Source of the DNA: an uncultured Slackia sp.
Lineage (GTDB): Bacteria > Actinomycetota > Coriobacteriia > Coriobacteriales > Eggerthellaceae
Direction: 5' to 3'
NCBI GenBank assembly: GCA_937895975.1
Contig: CALBLG010000128.1
Location: forward strand, 1 to 16,505
DNA length: 16,505 nucleotides
Both the position numbers and the translations under genes were made by a program. The notes under the pieces were generated by a model that was given only the letters and a program-made list of their open reading frames with translations, ran no database searches and had not been told where the DNA came from. Each line of letters starts with the position of its first letter. Within the stretch, counting starts at the first letter, position 1. Of the stretch, positions 6,140 through 13,789 are shown one piece after another.

Positions 6140-7342
6140 ATGGCATCTCAGCTTATGGAGGCTTTGCAAGCCTTGGCCCACGAGAAGAAAATCGATGAGT
6201 TCTACCTGATCGAGCGTCTCGAGGCTTCGCTTGCGAAAAGCTACCAGAGCATCCTCGATCTTGAATGGGACGCTCGCGTCACCATCGACCGCACCACGGG
6301 CAAGATCTACGTGTACGAATTGGTCCCCGTCGGCGAGCCCGACGAGGAGACCGGCGAATACACCGAGTTCGAAGAGCGCGACGTGACCCCCGAGGGCGTG
6401 AGCCGCATCGCTGCCCAGAATGCCAAGGGCGTCATCGCCGCCATGGTGCGCGAAGCCGGTCGTCAGAGCATTTACGAGGAGTTCAGCGACCGCGTGGGCG
6501 ATATCGTCACCGCCACAGTGCTGCAGGCCACGCCCGATTTCACCATCGTGAAGATTCGCGACGGCGTCGAGGCGGAGCTTCCGCACTACGACCAGAAGCG
6601 TTTCCCCAACGAGCGCAACGAGCGTCCGATGGGCGAGCATTATCGCCACAACCAGCGCATCAAAGTTCTGATCATCGACGTGCGCGACCCCAATTCGCTT
6701 GAGCCTCGCGGCCGCGGCGAAGCCGCGCGTCCGGCCATCGTCGTCTCTCGCACGCACCCCGACCTCATCCGTCGCCTGTTCGAGCTGGAAGTGCCCGAAA
6801 TCTATGACGGCATGGTGGAAATCAAGTCCATCGCTCGCGAGCCCGGCGCCCGCTCGAAGGTTGCCGTGGCCAGCCGCGAGCCGAACCTCGACCCGGTTGG
6901 CGCCTGCGTCGGCCCGAAGGGCTCCCGCGTGCGCATGGTGGTCGAAGAGCTGCGCAACGAGCGTGTCGACGTCATTCAATGGGATGAGGATCCGGCGAAA
7001 TACGTCGCCCAGGCTTTGAGCCCCGCTCGCGTGACCCGCGTTATGATCGATGAAGACAAGAACTACGCGACGGTTATCGTTCCCGATGACCAGCTGTCGC
7101 TCGCCATTGGCAAAGAAGGCCAGAACGCCCGCCTCGCTGCCCGCCTGACCGGCTGGCACATCGATATCAAGTCGACGAGCTTCTCGGTCGCTCCCGTCCA
7201 CGAAGAGAACCTTCTGCTTGACGAGGAACCCGAAGAAGATGAGGCCGAGTTGTGCGCCTACGTCGCCGAAGACGGCACTCGCTGCCGCAACCATGCACGT
7301 CCGGACAGCCGTTTCTGCGGCGTCCATGCCGACTGCGAATAG
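6140..7342 (+). CDS. nusA: Transcription termination/antitermination factor NusA with Cys/His tail
   Basis: A 400-residue NusA that binds RNA polymerase and nascent RNA to control pausing and termination. The N-terminal polymerase-binding domain covers about 1-115. An S1 domain starts near G120 (GDIVTATVL), KH1 carries VGPKGSRV (G258-G261) and KH2 carries IGKEGQNARLAARLTGW (G324-G327). An extra loop (SLEPRGRGEAARP) lies between the S1 core and the SRTHPDL segment, longer than in NusA proteins I recall. After KH2 there is an acidic linker and a tail with C372, C382, C393, H396 and C399, in the pattern C-x9-C-x10-C-x2-H, resembling a small zinc finger. E. coli type AR repeats are absent. The ATG at 6140 has only a modest AGAAAGG site. 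infB follows after 30 bp with no ylxR or ylxQ between them. Confidence 0.95.
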   Translation: MASQLMEALQALAHEKKIDEFYLIERLEASLAKSYQSILDLEWDARVTIDRTTGKIYVYELVPVGEPDEETGEYTEFEERDVTPEGVSRIAAQNAKGVIAAMVREAGRQSIYEEFSDRVGDIVTATVLQATPDFTIVKIRDGVEAELPHYDQKRFPNERNERPMGEHYRHNQRIKVLIIDVRDPNSLEPRGRGEAARPAIVVSRTHPDLIRRLFELEVPEIYDGMVEIKSIAREPGARSKVAVASREPNLDPVGACVGPKGSRVRMVVEELRNERVDVIQWDEDPAKYVAQALSPARVTRVMIDEDKNYATVIVPDDQLSLAIGKEGQNARLAARLTGWHIDIKSTSFSVAPVHEENLLLDEEPEEDEAELCAYVAEDGTRCRNHARPDSRFCGVHADCE

Positions 7343-7372
7343 CATCGCAGGAAAGGAGATTAGGAGAACCGT

Positions 7373-10141
7373 ATGGCCAGCATGAGAGTTCATGAGTTGG
7401 CGAAGGAATTCGGCATGGACAGCAAAGTGCTGCTCTCGCGCATTCAGGATTTGAAGATCCCCGCGAAGAGCCACGCGAGCGTCCTGTCCGACGCCAACGT
7501 CGAAAAAATCCGCGAGGCGCTTGCTCCCGAGCTGGGCGCGAAGGCTGCCGCAGGCATGGATGCCGAGGCCGCCGCGAAAGCCCAGGCCGAGAAGGCTGCC
7601 GCCGACAAGAAGAAGGCCGAAGTCGAGCGCGCCCGCCGCGAGGCCGTCGAGCGCGAGCGCGAGCTGCGCGCCGAGGAGCGCGCCCGCCGCGAGCACAACG
7701 CGGGCGACAAGGGCGCCGCGCATGCGCCCAAATCTTCCGAGAAGCACGCGAAGCGCCCGCCTGCGCCTGCCGTGAATTCCGGTTTGTCGAGCCTGGCTCG
7801 CCAGATTGAAGAGCAGAAGGTCGCCGCCGAGCATCGCCGCAAGAAGGCTGCGCAAGACGCCCGCGCCGCGAAGCTTGCTGCCGAGGTGGCCAAGAAGAAG
7901 GCCGTGGCCGAGGCTCTGGCCAACCGCGGCTCGAAGAAGTCTTCGGCGAAGCCTACCGCCGAACGCAAGCCCAAGCCGGCTCCCGCGCCTGTCGCGCGCA
8001 AGTCTTCCTTCGATTCGCTGCTATCGCAGATTGAGGCCGAAAAGAATCGCCTGACTGCCGAGAAAGCAGCACGCCCCGCGCGCGGCTCCGCTGCGGGCAA
8101 TGGCTCCAACAAGAAGAACGCCAAGGGCGCAGGCAAGCGCGGCGGGCACCATTTCGAGCCCGATGTTCCCGAGCTTTCCGCCAAGGGCGACGATCGCTAC
8201 GCCCAGATGGCCGTGCAGGCCGAGAAGCTGCAGCGTGACAAGGTGCTGGCCGAGGCCCGTGCCGCCGTCGCCGCCGCAAACAACAACGAGGGCGAAGGCC
8301 GCCGCAAGAAGCGCAAAGAGAAGCGCGAAGCGGCTCAGCGCGAGCGCATGGCGCAGGAAGCCATGGAGCGCGGCATCGATCCCAGCTTGGTGCTCGATGC
8401 CAACGTGGTTGAGGTCATGCAGGGTTCCACGGTGGGCGAATTCGCCGACCTTCTGGGCGTTCCCTCGGGCGATGTGATCAAACGCCTGTTCCTGCTGGGC
8501 CAGGCTCTTACCGTGACGCAGACCATGAGCGACGATTTGATCGAGCTCATCGCAGACGACATGGGCCGCAAGGTGCGCATCGTCTCGCCTGAAGAGGAAT
8601 TCGCGGTCGTGTACAACGACAAGGATGAAGACCTCAAGCCGCGCCCGCCTGTGGTTACCGTTATGGGCCACGTCGACCACGGCAAAACCTCGCTGCTCGA
8701 CGCCATTCGCCATACCGGCGTGGCTTCCGGCGAGGCCGGCGGCATCACCCAGCACATTGGCGCGTCCGTCGTTGATATCAATGGCCGTCAGATCACCTTT
8801 ATCGATACCCCGGGTCACGAGGCGTTTACCGCCATGCGCGCTCGCGGTGCTCAGGTGACTGACGTCATCGTGTTGGTCGTGGCCGCCGACGACGGCGTTA
8901 TGCCGCAGACCATCGAAGCCATCAACCACGCAAAGGCTGCCAACGTGCCCATCGTGGTTGCCGTGAACAAGATCGACAAGCCCGGCGCCCAGCCCGATCG
9001 CGTGCGCCAGGAGCTCGTCGAGTATGGCGTCATCCCTGAAGAGTGGGGCGGCACGAACATGTTCGTGAACGTTTCAGCGAAGCAGAAGATCGGCATCGAC
9101 GACTTGCTCGAGACGATTCTGCTGCAAGCCGACGTGCTGGAGCTGAAGGCCAACCCTGACGCGCTGGCTTCCGGTTTCGTCATCGAGGCGAACCTCGACA
9201 AGGGCCGCGGCCCCGTTGCCACCGTGCTGGTGCAGCGCGGCACGCTGAAGCCCGGCGATTCCGTCGTGGCGGGCGAGAGCTATGGTCGCGTGCGCGCCCT
9301 GATCGACCCGCACGGCAGCCATGCCAAGAAGGCCATGCCGTCCGACCCGGTCGAGATTCTGGGTCTGTCGAGCGTGCCTACCGCCGGCGACGAGTTCCGC
9401 GTGTTCGAGGACGAGCGCGATGCCCGCAAGTTGGCTGAAGAGCGCGCGATGCGCGCTCGCCTGAAGGAGCAGCAGACCAAGAGCCATATGAGCCTCGACG
9501 ATCTGTTCAACCGCATCGAAGAGGGTACGACCGAGTTGAACTTGGTTGTGAAGGCCGACGTGCAAGGCTCCATCGAGGCGTTGCGCGATGCCTTCGACAA
9601 GATGGACCAGTCCGAGGTCAAGATCAACATCATCCACTCCGCCGTGGGCGGCGTGACCGAGACCGACGTGACGCTGGCCGCGGCTTCCGACGCCATCATC
9701 ATCGGCTTCAACGTGCGCCCGACCGCCGGCGCGCGCAAGGCTGCCGAGCATGAGAAGGTCGACATTCGCCTGTACCGCGTTATCTATCAGGCCATCGAGG
9801 ACATCAATGCCGCTCGCATCGGCATGCTTGCCCCCGAGTTCGTCGATAAAGACACGGGTTCGGCGGAGGTTCGCGACGTCTTCCGCGTTCCGAAGGTCGG
9901 CAACATTGCCGGTTGCTACGTTACCGAGGGCGAGATCTCTCGCGATGACAAGGTGCGCGTCGTGCGCGATTCCAAGGTCATCTACGAGGGCAAGATTTCC
10001 TCGCTGCGTCGTTTCAAGGACGACGTCAAGACCGTCAAGCAGGGCTATGAGTGCGGCATCGGCGTCGACGGCTACCAAGACATCAAGGTGGGCGACGTCA
10101 TCGAGGGCTATCGCACCGAGGAAGTCGAACGCACCGAGTAG
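7373..10141 (+). CDS. infB: Translation initiation factor IF-2
   Basis: A 922-residue GTPase that places initiator tRNA on the 30S subunit and promotes subunit joining. An IF2_N domain covers about 1-52. A long Ala/Lys/Glu/Arg-rich, probably helical linker follows to about 340, and a second IF2_N-like domain (VVEVMQGSTVGEFADLLGV) covers about 343-405. The G domain shows G1 GHVDHGKT at 432-439, G3 DTPGH at 478-482 and G4 NKID at 532-535. The beta-barrel domains II and IV and the C2 domain follow to the end (FRVPKVGNIAGCYVTEGE in the last domain). The low-complexity linker is typical of actinobacterial IF-2. The ATG at 7373 follows AAAGGAG and a second AGGAG. A strong hairpin lies 8 bases beyond the stop. 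Confidence 0.97.
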   Translation: MASMRVHELAKEFGMDSKVLLSRIQDLKIPAKSHASVLSDANVEKIREALAPELGAKAAAGMDAEAAAKAQAEKAAADKKKAEVERARREAVERERELRAEERARREHNAGDKGAAHAPKSSEKHAKRPPAPAVNSGLSSLARQIEEQKVAAEHRRKKAAQDARAAKLAAEVAKKKAVAEALANRGSKKSSAKPTAERKPKPAPAPVARKSSFDSLLSQIEAEKNRLTAEKAARPARGSAAGNGSNKKNAKGAGKRGGHHFEPDVPELSAKGDDRYAQMAVQAEKLQRDKVLAEARAAVAAANNNEGEGRRKKRKEKREAAQRERMAQEAMERGIDPSLVLDANVVEVMQGSTVGEFADLLGVPSGDVIKRLFLLGQALTVTQTMSDDLIELIADDMGRKVRIVSPEEEFAVVYNDKDEDLKPRPPVVTVMGHVDHGKTSLLDAIRHTGVASGEAGGITQHIGASVVDINGRQITFIDTPGHEAFTAMRARGAQVTDVIVLVVAADDGVMPQTIEAINHAKAANVPIVVAVNKIDKPGAQPDRVRQELVEYGVIPEEWGGTNMFVNVSAKQKIGIDDLLETILLQADVLELKANPDALASGFVIEANLDKGRGPVATVLVQRGTLKPGDSVVAGESYGRVRALIDPHGSHAKKAMPSDPVEILGLSSVPTAGDEFRVFEDERDARKLAEERAMRARLKEQQTKSHMSLDDLFNRIEEGTTELNLVVKADVQGSIEALRDAFDKMDQSEVKINIIHSAVGGVTETDVTLAAASDAIIIGFNVRPTAGARKAAEHEKVDIRLYRVIYQAIEDINAARIGMLAPEFVDKDTGSAEVRDVFRVPKVGNIAGCYVTEGEISRDDKVRVVRDSKVIYEGKISSLRRFKDDVKTVKQGYECGIGVDGYQDIKVGDVIEGYRTEEVERTE

Positions 10142-10148
10142 TTGATGG

Positions 10149-10177
10149 GTACCTTGGCCTTTCGGCCAAGGTACTTT
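10149..10177 (+). terminator. Perfect 11-bp hairpin directly after infB
   Basis: Bases 10149-10159 and 10164-10174 pair perfectly around TTTC, followed by TTTG. It starts 8 bases after the infB stop. The stem is strong but the T-run is short, so it may end or only reduce transcription into rbfA, and it may also protect the infB mRNA 3' end. Confidence 0.7.
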
Positions 10178-10186
10178 GCCGACGCT

Positions 10187-10289
10187 GCGCGGCAACGAGG
10201 CGGCACATTTCGGGTTCAAGCTGCGGCTCGCGTACCGAAGTACGCGTCGCCTTGCTTTCGCCCGAACTGTACTCGCCTCATTGCTGCCC
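10187..10289. repeat. Imperfect ~100-bp palindromic element between infB and rbfA
   Basis: Two arms of about 48 bases are complementary over most of their length. Outer blocks 10191-10202 / 10274-10285 pair with 10 of 12 Watson-Crick matches; the others are a C-A mismatch and a G-U pair. Blocks 10205-10214 / 10261-10270 match 9 of 10. A short AAGC/GCTT block is at 10218-10221 / 10254-10257. The inner 7-bp stem CGCGTAC / GTACGCG is perfect, with a CGAA loop at 10236-10239. GCCGAC occurs as a direct repeat just outside both ends (10178-10183 and 10290-10295), like a target-site duplication. It encodes no convincing protein. It may be a non-autonomous mobile palindrome (REP or MITE-like) or a structured RNA in the operon. 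Confidence 0.65.
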
Positions 10290-10313
10290 GCCGACTTGGA
10301 CCCGAGGACGGCG

Positions 10314-10342
10314 TTGGCATGCTTGGCTTTATTGAATTAAAT
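10314..10342 (+). promoter_or_regulatory. Candidate promoter for rbfA and downstream genes
   Basis: TTGGCA at 10314-10319 (5 of 6 to the -35 consensus) and TTAAAT at 10337-10342 (4 of 6 to the -10 consensus) are spaced by 17 bases, in a locally AT-rich patch. The start would fall near 10349, just ahead of the hairpin at 10354-10384 and about 90 bases before rbfA. It would let rbfA-nrnA-truB-ribF-dnaG be transcribed independently of infB. Confidence 0.4.
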
Positions 10343-10353
10343 GCGACGCGGTT

Positions 10354-10384
10354 AACGCAATGCCGATTTTCCGGCATTGCGTTT
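10354..10384 (+). terminator. Perfect 12-bp hairpin upstream of rbfA
   Basis: AACGCAATGCCG at 10354-10365 and CGGCATTGCGTT at 10372-10383 pair perfectly around a six-base loop, ending in TTT. It is a terminator for read-through from infB or an attenuator in the rbfA leader if the promoter at 10314-10342 is real. The weak T-run leaves leakage likely. Confidence 0.6.
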
Positions 10385-10439
10385 CCTGCGTTTGAACCGC
10401 CTACGCGGCGCGTGCCGCCGCCAGAAAGGGTGATTCCAT

Positions 10440-10856
10440 ATGAAACAGAATTCTTCGAGCCGCAAGCTCAACGAGCAGGCTCGCGAAGTGCTCGCGCATA
10501 TCCTGTTGTTCGAGGTGAGCGATCCGCGCCTGGACATGGTGACCATCACGGGTTGCGAGGTGAGCTTCGACCGCAGCATGTGCAACGTGTACTACACCAT
10601 CGATCCCGAGCGCTATGAAGAAGCGGCTGCCGGTTTCGCAGCGGCGTATGGTCGCATTCGCTCGCTGATGGGCCGCGCACTGCATTGGCGCGTGACGCCC
10701 GAGCTGCGCTTTCTTCTGGACGCGAGCGTCGACGAGGCTCAGCGTATCGCCGCCGCGCTTGCCAGCGATGCCGACCGCAATGAAGAGAGCGCGCGCAAGA
10801 ACGCCGATTTCGACGATTCGGTGTACGAGAGCCACGAAGAAGAGGACGAGGAATAG
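10440..10856 (+). CDS. rbfA: Ribosome-binding factor A
   Basis: A 138-residue KH-fold protein that binds the immature 30S subunit and helps process the 16S rRNA 5' end. The start (SSRKLNEQAREVLAHIL) and the core (LFEVSDPRLDMVTITGCEVSFD, then FLLDASVDEAQRIAALA-type helix near 90-108) match the family. The last 25 or so residues are a strongly acidic tail (ESHEEEDEE), longer than needed for the fold. The ATG at 10440 follows AAAGGG by about 9 bases. It is 298 bp from infB but only 3 bp from the next gene, so it heads the second, tightly coupled part of the operon. Confidence 0.93.
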   Translation: MKQNSSSRKLNEQAREVLAHILLFEVSDPRLDMVTITGCEVSFDRSMCNVYYTIDPERYEEAAAGFAAAYGRIRSLMGRALHWRVTPELRFLLDASVDEAQRIAAALASDADRNEESARKNADFDDSVYESHEEEDEE

Positions 10857-10859
10857 GCC

Positions 10860-11861
10860 ATGGCTGTAACTCCGCAGACCAACGTCACGCTTGACGAGTT
10901 CGCCGAAGCACTTGGCCGATACGACAGCTTCGCGCTGTGCGGCCATGTGAGCCCCGATGGCGACTGTTTGGGTTCCGCGCTTGCGTTGATGCATGCCTTG
11001 CGCGCAATGGGCAAGAAAGCCACGTGCATTCTGGCGAAGCCCGACGCGGTGGAGAAGAGCTTCATGTTCCTTCCCGGTGCCGACGAACTCGTGCCCGCCT
11101 GCGATTTCGACGACGATGTGGACGCGTTCATCGCATGCGACGTGCCGACGCTCGAGCGCTTGGTGGATGGGGCTTGCGTGCATGCGCGCGCGAAGGCTCA
11201 TTTCACCATCGACCATCACGCGGTTGATTCGTGCATAGCCGAGTACAACTACGTAGACCCCGATGCGCCGGCGACGGGCATGCTGGTGTGGCAGCTCATT
11301 GCGGCGATGGGCGTTGAACCATCCCGGGCCATGGCGCAATGCTGCTATCTGGCGTTGATGACCGACACGGGTCGCTTCCAATTTCAGAACACGTCGCCCG
11401 AGGCATTCGAGCTTGCGGGCGAGATGGTGCGGGCGGGTGCCCAGCCTGCGGCATGCTCTCGGGAAATCTACCAGCGTCGCACCAGGGCCTCGCTTGGGCT
11501 TGAGGGCGTGATGCTCGACAACATGCAGGTGTCGGAGTCGGGCGCATGGGCGCTTTCGCATGCGCGCCTTTCCGATTTCGAGCGTCTGGGCGCAGTTAAG
11601 GCCGATGCGGAGCCGTTGATCGACGTGCTTCGTTCGCTCGACGGCATCCAGGTGGCTTGCATGCTGCGCGAACAGGAGGACGTGGTGCGCGGCAGCCTGC
11701 GCGCGAAGGGCGATGACATCGACGTGGCCGCTTTGGCGCAGCGCATCGGCGGCGGCGGGCATAAGGCGGCCGCGGGCTTCACATTCAAAGGCTCCATCGA
11801 CGAGGCGCTTGCGCAGATGCCGGCGTTGCTCGATGGCCTGTTCGAGGGCGGTGCTGCCTAG
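10860..11861 (+). CDS. nrnA: DHH/DHHA1 phosphoesterase, NrnA-type nano-RNase / pAp phosphatase
   Basis: A 333-residue protein of the DHH superfamily. Members degrade short RNAs and dephosphorylate pAp with Mn2+. Metal motifs are visible in order: H29, D33 and D35 in HVSPDGD, D94 in ACDVP, DHH at 118-120, and D169 in ALMTDTG. The C-terminal DHHA1 substrate-binding domain has the glycine-rich GGGGHKAAAGF starting at G297. All expected metal ligands are present and length is normal. The ATG at 10860 is 3 bases after the rbfA stop, with GAGGAA overlapping the end of rbfA. The rbfA-nrnA-truB order is common in Gram-positive bacteria. It may clear nano-RNA generally rather than act only in this operon. 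Distinguishing NrnA from NrnB activity needs assay. Confidence 0.93.
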   Translation: MAVTPQTNVTLDEFAEALGRYDSFALCGHVSPDGDCLGSALALMHALRAMGKKATCILAKPDAVEKSFMFLPGADELVPACDFDDDVDAFIACDVPTLERLVDGACVHARAKAHFTIDHHAVDSCIAEYNYVDPDAPATGMLVWQLIAAMGVEPSRAMAQCCYLALMTDTGRFQFQNTSPEAFELAGEMVRAGAQPAACSREIYQRRTRASLGLEGVMLDNMQVSESGAWALSHARLSDFERLGAVKADAEPLIDVLRSLDGIQVACMLREQEDVVRGSLRAKGDDIDVAALAQRIGGGGHKAAAGFTFKGSIDEALAQMPALLDGLFEGGAA

Positions 11862-11862
11862 C

Positions 11863-12873
11863 ATGAAGCGTGGAGAATCGGGCGCGTGCCTGGTGATTGG
11901 CGTCGACAAGCCCGAAGGCATGAGCTCGCACGACGTGGTGAATGCGTGCCGGCGCATCTTCGGCGAGCGCCGCGTTGGGCACACCGGCACGCTCGACCCG
12001 TTGGCAACGGGTGCTCTTACGGTGTGCGTTGGCCCTGCCACCAGGCTCGATGCCTATATGGTGGGGCATGATAAAACCTACGACGTGCGCATTTCGTTCG
12101 GAGCGGCAACCGATACCGACGATCGATGCGGCGAGGTGGCGCGAACGGCCGATGTGCCTGCGCAGGTGTGCGACCCCGACTTCGCCGAGGTTGTGCTTTG
12201 TGAATTCGTGGGCAAGCAAAAGCAGATGCCGCCCGCGTATTCCGCCATCAAGAAGGGCGGGGTGAAGGCGTGCGATGCCGCCCGCAAGGGCAACGTCATT
12301 GCCTTGGAACCGCGCGACATAGAGGTTTACTCTGCCGAGCTGCTGGATTTGGAGCGCGATCCGCGTGCCGTCAGCATCTGGTGGGATGTGCGCTTCTCGG
12401 TGTCGAAGGGCACCTACATTCGCGCGCTGGCTCGAGATGTGGGTGCCGCATGCGATACGTGCGCCCATGTGGAATCGTTGCGCAGGGTGCGTGCGGGTGT
12501 GCTTGACGTGGAAGATTGCATGTCGCTTCAGATGGTGGAGCGCTATGGTTTGGATGCGGCCATCGACCCCGTGTTTTTGCTGGGGTATCGCATGGCGTTT
12601 TTGAGCGAGCCCGCGTACGCGGATGTGTGCAACGGCAAAAGCCTTCGCGCGTCAGAGTTGGCCGTTTTCGAGGCGCCGCACCGTTTCGACGCCGACGATT
12701 GCGGCCCGCGCCGCTGCGCCGTGCCGGCGACCGATCCGCTGCGCGACGGCGAATGCGTGTGCATGGTGCACGGCAATGACATGAAGGCGATATACGCCTA
12801 CGACGCGAAAACTGGTAAAGTTTCGCCCCGATGTGTTTTCTCGCAAGGAGTTACGCGTGGCAAAAGTCTATAA
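11863..12873 (+). CDS. truB: tRNA pseudouridine(55) synthase TruB
   Basis: Makes pseudouridine 55 in the T-arm of tRNAs. From the ATG at 11863 it is 336 residues. The catalytic Asp is D45 in GHTGTLDPLATGAL (39-52). Substrate-contact motifs QMPPAYSAIK (121-130) and KGTYIRALARDVG (182-194) are intact. The C-terminal part (about 235-336) is a PUA-like/TruB_C region. The frame is open further left inside nrnA, but residues before this ATG match nrnA shadow sequence, not TruB. The chosen ATG lies one base after the nrnA stop and has no good ribosome binding site of its own, so translation is probably coupled to nrnA. The 3' end overlaps ribF by 17 bases. Confidence 0.93.
   Translation: MKRGESGACLVIGVDKPEGMSSHDVVNACRRIFGERRVGHTGTLDPLATGALTVCVGPATRLDAYMVGHDKTYDVRISFGAATDTDDRCGEVARTADVPAQVCDPDFAEVVLCEFVGKQKQMPPAYSAIKKGGVKACDAARKGNVIALEPRDIEVYSAELLDLERDPRAVSIWWDVRFSVSKGTYIRALARDVGAACDTCAHVESLRRVRAGVLDVEDCMSLQMVERYGLDAAIDPVFLLGYRMAFLSEPAYADVCNGKSLRASELAVFEAPHRFDADDCGPRRCAVPATDPLRDGECVCMVHGNDMKAIYAYDAKTGKVSPRCVFSQGVTRGKSL
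12845..12850 (+). promoter_or_regulatory. Ribosome binding site that fixes the ribF start
   Basis: AAGGAG is followed 6 bases later by GTG at 12857. It lies inside the end of truB. An in-frame ATG at 12833 precedes this site and would add eight residues, but no ribosome binding site precedes it and the extra residues do not look like RibF. Confidence 0.7.
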
Positions 12874-13777
12874 GGTCGACGAGACGTTCGACCATTCATT
12901 GTTTATCGGCGCCTCGTGCGCGTTTGGCGTGTTCGACGGCGTGCATCGTGGGCATCGCTTCCTTATCGAGCAGGCGATGCGCACGGCAGCGGAAAGCGGT
13001 GGCAAGTCCATTGCGCTTACGTTCGATATCGATCCTGACGAGCGCTTCCATGCCGACAGGCTGAAGAAGCTCATGACCAATGAGCAGCGCGTGAAGGCGC
13101 TGGCCGACACGGGCGTCGACGCCGTTGTGGTGCTGCCGTTCACGCCGGCGTTTTCCGCGCAGTCGCCCATGGATTTCATGGATGCGACGTTTGGCGGCTG
13201 CGCACCCTACGCCATGCATGTGGGCACCGATTTCCGTTTCGGCGCGAAGGCCTCGGGCACGGTGTCTGAGCTGCATGAATGGGGTGACGCGCGCGGCACG
13301 CGCATCTGTTCGCACGATTTGGAGAGTTTCGACGGCCGTCCCATTACGGCGACGCGCATCCGCCTGCTTCTGGGTGATTGCAAAATCGCGGCGGCGACGG
13401 AGCTTCTGGGCCATCCCTATACCTTCGAGGGCACGGTGCTGAAAGGCCGCGGCGAGGGCAACGACATGGGCTTTGCCACCGCGAACCTGCAGCTGCCTGC
13501 CATGATGCAAGTGCTGGGCGAGGCGGTATACGCCGCCTATGTCACCGTCGACGGCGAGCGCTACAAAGCCGCCATGAGCGTTGGCGTGGCGCCCACGTTC
13601 GCCGACGCCACGGCTACGTGCGAGGTGCATATTCTGGATTTTGACGGGGAGATTTACGGCGATACCATCAAGGTCGAGCCGGTGGAATTCCTACGTCCCA
13701 TGATTAAATTTGACTCGGTCGATGAACTGATTGCGACTGTGAAGGGCAATATCGATTGGGTTCGCGAGAACCTGTAA
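12857..13777 (+). CDS. ribF: Bifunctional riboflavin kinase / FAD synthetase
   Basis: Makes FMN from riboflavin and then FAD. From the GTG at 12857 it has 306 residues. The N-terminal adenylyltransferase domain shows GVFDGVHRGH with the HxGH motif at 30-33, GTDFRFG at 123-129 and TATRIR at 164-169. The C-terminal kinase domain (about 184-306) has GRGEGNDMGFATAN, where the usual PTAN is ATAN at 207-210, and VGVAPTF further on. The TFxPHP-like motif of the first domain is replaced by TFDIDPD (55-61). Both domains are otherwise complete, so both activities are likely. FAD supply fits the flavoenzyme-rich metabolism of this kind of organism, but ribF is universal and its place here is the usual truB-ribF pairing. 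The gene overlaps truB by 17 bases and dnaG follows after 12. Confidence 0.92.
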   Translation: MAKVYKVDETFDHSLFIGASCAFGVFDGVHRGHRFLIEQAMRTAAESGGKSIALTFDIDPDERFHADRLKKLMTNEQRVKALADTGVDAVVVLPFTPAFSAQSPMDFMDATFGGCAPYAMHVGTDFRFGAKASGTVSELHEWGDARGTRICSHDLESFDGRPITATRIRLLLGDCKIAAATELLGHPYTFEGTVLKGRGEGNDMGFATANLQLPAMMQVLGEAVYAAYVTVDGERYKAAMSVGVAPTFADATATCEVHILDFDGEIYGDTIKVEPVEFLRPMIKFDSVDELIATVKGNIDWVRENL

Positions 13778-13789
13778 GAAAGGAGCGTT

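Noticed and set aside
6098..7855. 585-codon open frame on the minus strand
   Set aside because: It lies antisense to nusA and the start of infB, both unambiguous. Its composition (runs of Ala, Gly, Leu, His, Asp) is typical of the mirror frame of GC-rich genes, and it has no recognisable domain.
10142..10618. 158-codon plus-strand frame across the infB-rbfA gap
   Set aside because: It spans two hairpins and the palindrome and enters rbfA out of frame. It has no ribosome binding site at its start and no recognisable motifs.
11713..11862. Upstream extension of truB into nrnA
   Set aside because: The extra 50 codons overlap nrnA in another frame and match no TruB N-terminus. The ATG at 11863 gives the expected start shortly before the VDKPEGMSSH motif.
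10401..12041. 546-codon open frame on the minus strand
   Set aside because: It is antisense to rbfA, nrnA and the start of truB, all of which carry intact catalytic motifs. The long frame follows from GC-rich third positions.
12833..12856. ATG at 12833 as ribF start
   Set aside because: The AAGGAG at 12845-12850 lies after this ATG and is correctly spaced for GTG at 12857.
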